Below, piece by piece: positions 60,015-64,000 of a stretch of DNA of 64,000 nt. Each line of letters starts with the position of its first letter. Positions within the stretch are counted from its first letter, which is position 1. The notes under the pieces were generated by a model. That model was not told the DNA's origin. It saw nothing but the letters and a program-made list of their open reading frames with translations, and searched no databases. The stretch lies in the NCBI GenBank assembly GCA_046635845.1, contig JAQQXN010000002.1; one strand, given 5' to 3'. The stretch comes from UBA168 sp011055275 (lineage in GTDB: Archaea > Thermoproteota > Thermoprotei_A > Marsarchaeales > UBA168). The translations under genes and the position numbers were made by a program.

Positions 60015-60345
60015 GTTCAAGGTCAACATATCCGACGGCAAGGGAAAAACCACAACGGTAGAGGCAAAAGGACCAGCTGCTAATACGCTTATCGGCATGA
60101 AGATTGGAGATGAATTGGCGGGCGACCTCTTTGGGCTTCCAAAGCAAGTGCTCAAGATAACCGGGGGAAGCGACAAGAGCGGCTTTCCCATGATTCCTTG
60201 GCTTCAAGGTGGCGTTAAAAAGCAGATCTACATAAAGAGGAAGGGTGGAAGGGAAAAGAAGTGGGTCAGGGGCAATACCATAACCGAGGATGTGGTTCAG
60301 GTAAACATGGCGGTTGTGGCGGAACAGGAGCCCAAAAAGTCTTGA
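60007..60345 (+). CDS. rps6e: Ribosomal protein S6e (eS6)
   Basis: Small-subunit protein of 112 aa: EFKVNISDGKGKTTTVEAKGPAANTLIGMKIGDELAGDLFGLPKQVLKITGGSDKSGFPMIPWLQGGVKKQIYIKRKGGREKKWVRGNTITEDVVQVNMAVVA. It contains the eS6 signature (ITGGSDKSGFPM). TTG 60007 overlaps the infB stop by 8 nt. The short archaeal form lacks the eukaryotic phosphorylated tail. Confidence 0.97.
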   Translation: MPEFKVNISDGKGKTTTVEAKGPAANTLIGMKIGDELAGDLFGLPKQVLKITGGSDKSGFPMIPWLQGGVKKQIYIKRKGGREKKWVRGNTITEDVVQVNMAVVAEQEPKKS

Positions 60346-60361
60346 GCGATCGGTGGTAGAG

Positions 60362-61594
60362 TTGAAGAAATCGCTGGTGGAGGCCCCAATTATTAACGTC
60401 GGTGTGGTTGGCCACGTCGACCACGGAAAGACTACCCTTGTTCAAGCGCTTACTGGGGTGTGGACCGGTAAGCACAGCGAGGAGATGAAGAGGGGCATGA
60501 CCATCAAGCTGGGCTACGCAAATATGAGGATAATGAAGTGCCCGCATTGCCCGGCTCCCCTCTCTTTTTCCACCAGCGATATCTGTCCTCACTGCGGCTC
60601 GAAAACGGAGCTCGTTAGGAAGATCTCCATAATCGACGCGCCCGGCCATGAGGTATTGATGGCAACTATGCTAAGCGGAGCAGCGGTTATGAACGCGGCT
60701 CTGTTGGTTGTTGCGGCAAACGAGGACTGCCCTCAGCCGCAAACGGTCGAGCACTTTGCGGCCCTTACCATCATGGGCGTAAGGCAGCTGATAGTCGTTC
60801 AAACTAAGGTTGATGTTGTAACGGAGGAGCAGGCCTTAAAGAACTACAATCAGATAAGGGCGTTTCTGAAGGGGAGCTGGGCCGAAAACGCCCCGATCAT
60901 ACCCGTTTCCGCCGTAGATAATCTGAACATAGACGTACTTCTTGAGGCCATGTACGAGTTGTTTAAGCCCCCTCTTGTAGATGTCGATGCGCCTCCAAAG
61001 TTTTACGTTACGAGGTCTTTTGATATAAATAAACCCGGGTCAGACATATCATCACTTAAGGGGGCAACCGTAGGGGGCTCGCTTGTGAGTGGGAAGCTAT
61101 CAGTAGGAGATGAGCTTGTGATAATGCCAGGCGTGAAAGACAGTAAGGGTAACTACAAACCTTTGGAAACCGTGGCGGTTTCCATGCAGATGGATACCGA
61201 TGTGAAGGAAGCCATGCCAGGGGGCCTTCTTGCAATATCCACCGACTTGGATCCCTCGTACTCGAAGGCCGATAGGTTGGTGGGCCAGGTGGTGTTTAGA
61301 AAGGGGCAAGAAGAGAAAGCCGTTACAAAAGCCGTTATGACCTTGAAGCTTTTTGAAACGGTTCTGGGTACGAGCGAGCCGCTCAAGGTTACCCCCATAG
61401 TTCCCTCAGAGGAAGTGCTGGTTGAGGTTGGGCCTGCGCTGGTGCTGGCGAACTTTAGGCAGACATCAAAAGGAGCTTATGAAGCGGAGTTCAAGAGGCC
61501 GGTTATCCTTGAAAAAGGGCAGACGGTTGCCATAAGCAGGAGGGTCAAGAACAGGTGGAGGCTCTCAGGATACGGGACGGTGGAACGCTTTTAA
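60362..61594 (+). CDS. eif2g: Translation initiation factor aIF2 gamma
   Basis: GTPase subunit of the initiator tRNA carrier aIF2, 410 aa from TTG 60362, which follows GGTGGTAG at normal spacing. It has the P-loop INVGVVGHVDHGKTTLVQALTG, switch I KHSEEMKRGMTIKLGYA, the zinc knuckle CPHCP...CPHCG (about residues 60-80), switch II IIDAPGHEVLMATML, VQTKVDVV, and C-terminal beta barrels (NKPGSDISSLKGATVGGSLVSGKLSVGDE). A start at 60314 inside rps6e is possible in frame but unlikely. Confidence 0.97.
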   Translation: MKKSLVEAPIINVGVVGHVDHGKTTLVQALTGVWTGKHSEEMKRGMTIKLGYANMRIMKCPHCPAPLSFSTSDICPHCGSKTELVRKISIIDAPGHEVLMATMLSGAAVMNAALLVVAANEDCPQPQTVEHFAALTIMGVRQLIVVQTKVDVVTEEQALKNYNQIRAFLKGSWAENAPIIPVSAVDNLNIDVLLEAMYELFKPPLVDVDAPPKFYVTRSFDINKPGSDISSLKGATVGGSLVSGKLSVGDELVIMPGVKDSKGNYKPLETVAVSMQMDTDVKEAMPGGLLAISTDLDPSYSKADRLVGQVVFRKGQEEKAVTKAVMTLKLFETVLGTSEPLKVTPIVPSEEVLVEVGPALVLANFRQTSKGAYEAEFKRPVILEKGQTVAISRRVKNRWRLSGYGTVERF

Positions 61595-61968
61595 CGACGA
61601 GCAATTCCAAGAAAAGGGTCTTGTTTGACACGAGCTTTCTAATAAACTCGCTTGGTATGCGTTCTGACTTGGACTTCATGATCGAGAGCCTCGTGGGTCC
61701 TTACAAGGGATACGTTCCCGAACCTGTAATAAGGGAGTTGAAGAGGTTCCCAAAGGACATTTCCGTACCCGCGCTCCTTCTGGCCTCTAGGTATGCGGTC
61801 ATCCCGTCTGAGGATGCCTATGCCGATAACTTCATGATAAGGGAAGCTAGGCTTGGAAAATGGATACTTGCCTCAGATGACCTATCGCTTTCGCGGGCCG
61901 TTAGGACATATGGGATTGCAGTCATTTCCCATGCTGGAAGGAAACTCCGTTATTCGGCACCTATCTGA
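61555..61968 (+). CDS. PIN-domain ribonuclease downstream of aIF2 gamma
   Basis: PIN-fold nuclease of the Fcf1/Utp24-related archaeal type that follows aIF2 gamma in many genomes; probably an rRNA-processing nuclease. About 125-137 aa: KKRVLFDTSFLINSLG (first Asp), PEPVIRELKRF (Glu), DNFMIREARLGKWILASDDLSLSRAVRTYG (two Asp). The only in-frame canonical starts are GTG 61555, deep inside aIF2 gamma and giving an unnatural N-terminus, and TTG 61621, which would cut the first strand. An ACG at 61594 forming TAACG with the aIF2 gamma stop would give TSNSKKRVLFDTSF. Real start uncertain. Confidence 0.88.
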   Translation: MEALRIRDGGTLLTTSNSKKRVLFDTSFLINSLGMRSDLDFMIESLVGPYKGYVPEPVIRELKRFPKDISVPALLLASRYAVIPSEDAYADNFMIREARLGKWILASDDLSLSRAVRTYGIAVISHAGRKLRYSAPI

Positions 61969-62162
61969 GATCGTCGTGTTCTGACCTTAAGAGCATAAAG
62001 CCCAGCTTTCTTTATGCCAAGCATAGACGCTACCTTTGAGTTATCTGGGTCAAGTACTGCTACCATCCCATCCCATCTATCCGAGAATTCCCGCCCACCG
62101 CAGACCGGGCATATGTTTGTGTCGTCTGGGACAAGGGCCTTGCACCGAACACACGCCTTCAG
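61950..62162 (-). CDS. spt4: Transcription elongation factor Spt4 (RpoE''), non-canonical start
   Basis: Zinc-ribbon partner of Spt5/NusG. The minus-strand frame reads LKACVRCKALVPDDTNICPVCGGREFSDRWDGMVAVLDPDNSKVASMLGIKKAGLYALKVRTRRSQIGAE, with four zinc cysteines (CVRC, CPVC) and the Spt4 core (VAVLDPDNSKVASMLGIKKAGLYALKV). No ATG, GTG or TTG exists between the upstream in-frame stop and the first Cys. CTG at 62162 overlaps the rpoE stop as CTGA, six nt after GGGTGA, like the NTGA overlaps elsewhere in the window. ACG at 62165 is the other option. It overlaps the convergent PIN gene by 19 nt and is easily missed by gene callers. Confidence 0.93.
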   Translation of the reverse strand: MKACVRCKALVPDDTNICPVCGGREFSDRWDGMVAVLDPDNSKVASMLGIKKAGLYALKVRTRRSQIGAE

Positions 62163-62734
62163 CGTTGCTCACCCTTGGCCTGGACTTGCTGTTTTTCCGC
62201 TGCCAGCCACTGTAAGCTGCCGAGGCCGGGCTGCCTCAGCGTTAGGCTCACCTTAACATCACTTGAGTCGCCCTCGTGCACGCTCGCCGTTATTATCCTT
62301 GCCCTTACTAGATCTCCCCTCTCAATGGTCTTCTTGGTGTTCCTTCCTATGTACTTGCCGCCCCGTGGGTCGAAATCGACGTAATCATCCATGAGCTGGG
62401 ACTGGTGGGCTACCCCTTCAATCGGACCTATTCTGACGTGTATGCCATATTCTTCAACGGCTACTACTTCTCCTTCGACGATTTCTCTTTCCAAGGGGCG
62501 GTAGGTTAGGAGAGAAAACGACGCTTCATGATAGGTCACGCCCTGTCCTATGGGTATCTTTCCCTCTTCGGACGCCTGAACGTCGAGCACCTGCAGCACT
62601 ATGCCTATGTCCTCGTTTATTACCTTGCCGACGTACTTTTCCCTGAGGGCCATGGTCACGGCGTCCTCTAGCGGGTTTCCGAAGAGGGTGGCCGGCACTT
62701 TTACCAAGTCGCTCACTTTGCAGAGGTAAAACAT
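62159..62734 (-). CDS. rpoE: RNA polymerase subunit E' (Rpo7)
   Basis: Stalk subunit homologous to Rpb7, 191 aa. The N-terminal RNP-like domain (FYLCKVSDLVKVPATLFGNPLEDAVTMALREKYVGKVINEDIGIVLQVLDVQASEEGKIPIGQGVTYHEASFSLLTYRPLEREIVEGEV) is followed by an S1 domain (VVAVEEYGIHVRIGPIEGVAHQSQLMDDYVDFDPRGGKYIGRNTKKTIERGDLVRARII) and the RQPGLGSLQWL tail. It is co-transcribed with spt4, the usual archaeal pair. Confidence 0.97.
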   Translation of the reverse strand: MFYLCKVSDLVKVPATLFGNPLEDAVTMALREKYVGKVINEDIGIVLQVLDVQASEEGKIPIGQGVTYHEASFSLLTYRPLEREIVEGEVVAVEEYGIHVRIGPIEGVAHQSQLMDDYVDFDPRGGKYIGRNTKKTIERGDLVRARIITASVHEGDSSDVKVSLTLRQPGLGSLQWLAAEKQQVQAKGEQR

Positions 62735-62755
62735 AGACTAAACACGCCCTACTTT

Positions 62756-63382
62756 TTATCGCTTTTGTTGCAAAGATGCCCGTACCTGTTGGTTTGGATC
62801 GCCCTTATCGCAGAAAACGATAAGCCCATATTGCAATAGGGATGAATGAGCGGGTCGCTTTCTGCGTACCATGGGATCGGTGAACACGTCGTACTCATCC
62901 GTGCTCGTGGATGAGAACTCGGAAATTACGGCTCCCTCATCACCTGCCTGAAACCAGTGCTTGGTGTTGGGGGGTATTGTGTACTGCTGGGCGGGGAGAA
63001 GTACTATTTGATGCTTTGCGGTATAGTATTCTGGTCTCAAGGGAGGTCTTACGTCAGGTTGCTTTTCCTCTTCTCCCTCTACGAAAAGGTAAACCTTTCC
63101 CCAGCGGCATCTGAACGTCTCCTGCTTTCCTTGCCTGCCGTCTACCGGAGGATGCCTATGTTCTGGGCACGTTTGCCCTGGTAACATTATCAGCTCTTTT
63201 GCACAGTACCTATCATTGTTTACATATACAATCAGCTGCAAGCCTACCTGCTCCAAGTGGCCAAGCCCGAAATCAGCAACCTCCATGTTATTGATTTCTT
63301 CATTGGTTACAGCTATGCATGCCTTCTTCAATATGGCGAGGGCTTTTTCCTTCGCTTTCAAGCGCGTTGCGTCGTTATTCAT
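62756..63382 (-). CDS. D-lyxose ketol-isomerase-like cupin
   Basis: Metal-dependent sugar isomerase of the D-lyxose isomerase (DUF1498) cupin family, 208 aa. The cupin metal site is visible as LIMLPGQTCPEHRHPP (His, His) with Glu and His in GKQETFRCRWGKVYLFVEGEE and IPPNTKHWFQAG. The C-terminal block ISEFSSTSTDEYDVFTDPMVRRKR is family-typical. It would interconvert an aldose and a ketose (lyxose/xylulose, mannose/fructose). Located 22 nt upstream of rpoE in the same direction, perhaps by chance. Confidence 0.87.
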   Translation of the reverse strand: MNNDATRLKAKEKALAILKKACIAVTNEEINNMEVADFGLGHLEQVGLQLIVYVNNDRYCAKELIMLPGQTCPEHRHPPVDGRQGKQETFRCRWGKVYLFVEGEEEKQPDVRPPLRPEYYTAKHQIVLLPAQQYTIPPNTKHWFQAGDEGAVISEFSSTSTDEYDVFTDPMVRRKRPAHSSLLQYGLIVFCDKGDPNQQVRASLQQKR

Positions 63383-63439
63383 AAGTAATATTCGCTATAA
63401 CGTAAAAGGCATTTGGGCATGAACTTTACTTAGATGGGG

Positions 63440-63490
63440 CCGGGGAAGTGGAAGCTCCGTCCGTTAGGGCGGGCCAGCCCGTTATGGCGG
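63440..63490. repeat. Hairpin resembling an IS605/TnpB right-end element
   Basis: The sequence ggaagctccgtccgttaggg followed by cgggccagcccgtta reads like the right-end hairpin (GAAGCxCCG...TTAGGGCGG) of TnpB-type elements. It contains short stems (ccgtcc/ggcggg with wobble; gggc/gccc). No tnpB gene is nearby, so it would be a remnant or solo element between the isomerase and dephospho-CoA kinase genes. Tentative. Confidence 0.4.
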
Positions 63491-63516
63491 CCGAGCTCTC
63501 TTTGTTGTGATTCACC

Positions 63517-63525
63517 TTTATAAGT
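63517..63525 (+). promoter_or_regulatory. TATA box of dephospho-CoA kinase gene
   Basis: The element tttataagt lies 26 nt upstream of the ATG at 63543, the spacing of a leaderless archaeal promoter. No Shine-Dalgarno site is present before the ATG. Confidence 0.7.
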
Positions 63526-63542
63526 CATGGCATGGGAAAGTT

Positions 63543-64000
63543 ATGGGCTTAGTGTACTTGCCACTTCCTCAAGACATGGAACTCATGCGTAGGCCCTTTG
63601 GCGAGCTTTACGAAGGAAGCAAACTGGAAGACCTCCCCGATCGCTTGAGGAAGAGGGTGAGAGAGACCGTTCTCTGCAGCGTGGGAGATGTGGTTACCCG
63701 TTATCTACTGAAGAACGGCCTTTTCCCAAACGTGGCTGTGACCGACGGCAAGACGCTCCGGGGTAATGCGGGGCTAAGTAAAGCGGAAAGCGGTTATGAG
63801 GTCATCCAGGTGCATAATCCTCCTGGAACCGTTTCAGCCGAATCCCTTTCGGTTATTACCGCTATGTCGCAGAAGATAAATCCCTCGTGCAGGTTCTGGA
63901 TAATGGTGGATGGTGAAGAAGACCTTTTAGCACTTCCCATAATAGCTCTTTTCCCTCCGTCAACCATAACGCTTTACGGGCAGCCAAAGAGAGGCGTCGT
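63543..64000 (+). CDS. GTP-dependent dephospho-CoA kinase (DUF359), 5' part
   Basis: Last step of archaeal coenzyme A synthesis, phosphorylating dephospho-CoA with GTP. The 152 residues in the window include LPQDMELMRRPFGELYEG, the family block CSVGDVVTRYLLKNGLFPNVAVTDGKTLRG, VHNPPGTVSAESL, FWIMVDGEEDLLALPIIALFPPSTITLYGQPKRGVV, which together match the DUF359 family almost to its end. The gene is cut by the window end. A TATA box lies 26 nt before the ATG, giving a leaderless transcript. Confidence 0.92.
   Translation, partial: MGLVYLPLPQDMELMRRPFGELYEGSKLEDLPDRLRKRVRETVLCSVGDVVTRYLLKNGLFPNVAVTDGKTLRGNAGLSKAESGYEVIQVHNPPGTVSAESLSVITAMSQKINPSCRFWIMVDGEEDLLALPIIALFPPSTITLYGQPKRGV

Noticed and set aside
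1..64000. CRISPR array, rRNA operon or integrated virus
   Set aside because: No regularly spaced repeats, no rRNA-like sequence, and no run of viral structural or integrase genes was seen.

Overview
This 64 kb window is a gene-dense stretch of an archaeal chromosome. Archaeal markers include topoisomerase VI, Rpo subunits D, N and E', Spt4, aIF1A, aIF2-gamma, aIF5B, ribosomal proteins S6e, S28e, L7Ae, L18e and L24e, isopentenyl phosphate kinase, HerA-NurA-Mre11-Rad50 and a GTP-dependent dephospho-CoA kinase. Gene order and the 2x[4Fe-4S] form of RpoD suggest a crenarchaeal-type (Thermoproteota) lineage, probably thermophilic; I cannot place it more finely. Many first-in-operon genes are preceded about 26-30 nt upstream by a TATA box of the form cTTATAAgc, which implies leaderless mRNAs. 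Operon-internal genes carry GGTGATC-type Shine-Dalgarno sites or overlap the previous stop as NTGA (ATGA, GTGA, TTGA).

Layout. 1-8.4 kb: 5' part of enolase (minus), Xaa-Pro peptidase, cis-prenyltransferase, an SPFH protein, an Lrp regulator, a zinc-ribbon membrane protein, glycyl-tRNA synthetase and phosphoglycerate kinase. 8.4-11.5 kb (minus): metallophosphoesterase, HAD phosphatase and a cystathionine gamma-synthase/lyase family enzyme. 11.8-18.1 kb: aIF1A, a decayed TnpB gene, then RIO1 kinase, a KH protein, Topo VI B and A, and an unknown protein. 18.1-26.2 kb: metabolic accessory genes (two APC permeases, amidohydrolase, GH1 glycosidase, cysteine synthase-like enzyme, DedA). 26.2-33.1 kb: the DNA-end resection cluster nurA-herA / mre11-rad50, split by a copy of a 168-nt structured repeat. 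33.4-42 kb: TatD, galactokinase, a second TnpB remnant, PEP synthase, and an operon encoding a membrane protein, a tandem-AAA+/Lon protease fusion and acylphosphatase. 42-44.1 kb: hsp20 with an ArsR-type regulator, and an ACT-domain regulator. 44.3-53.3 kb: S13-S4-S11-RpoD-L18e-L13-S9-RpoN-S2, then isopentenyl phosphate kinase, IDI-2, prenyl diphosphate synthase and GltX. 56.9-62 kb: L7Ae-S28e-L24e-Ndk-aIF5B-S6e-aIF2gamma-PIN; then RpoE'-Spt4 (minus), a lyxose isomerase-like cupin, and the 5' part of dephospho-CoA kinase.

The main finding is in the aIF5B gene. Its P-loop exon and the rest of the gene are separated by a 26-nt insertion (58285-58310) that shifts the frame and brings in a stop codon. 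The insertion sits in a textbook bulge-helix-bulge: 6-bp outer helix, 3-nt bulge, 4-bp helix, opposing 3-nt bulge, 7-bp inner helix. Cutting each bulge at the canonical place restores the conserved REAGG-x-TQHIGASF sequence exactly. It therefore looks like an archaeal splicing-endonuclease intron in a messenger RNA for an essential translation factor. Other notable points are genes with no ATG/GTG/TTG start (rpoN with ACG, spt4 with CTG or ACG), two near-identical structured repeats that resemble solo TnpB-guide RNA elements, and the tandem-AAA+ Lon fusion. No rRNA, tRNA or CRISPR array was recognised.
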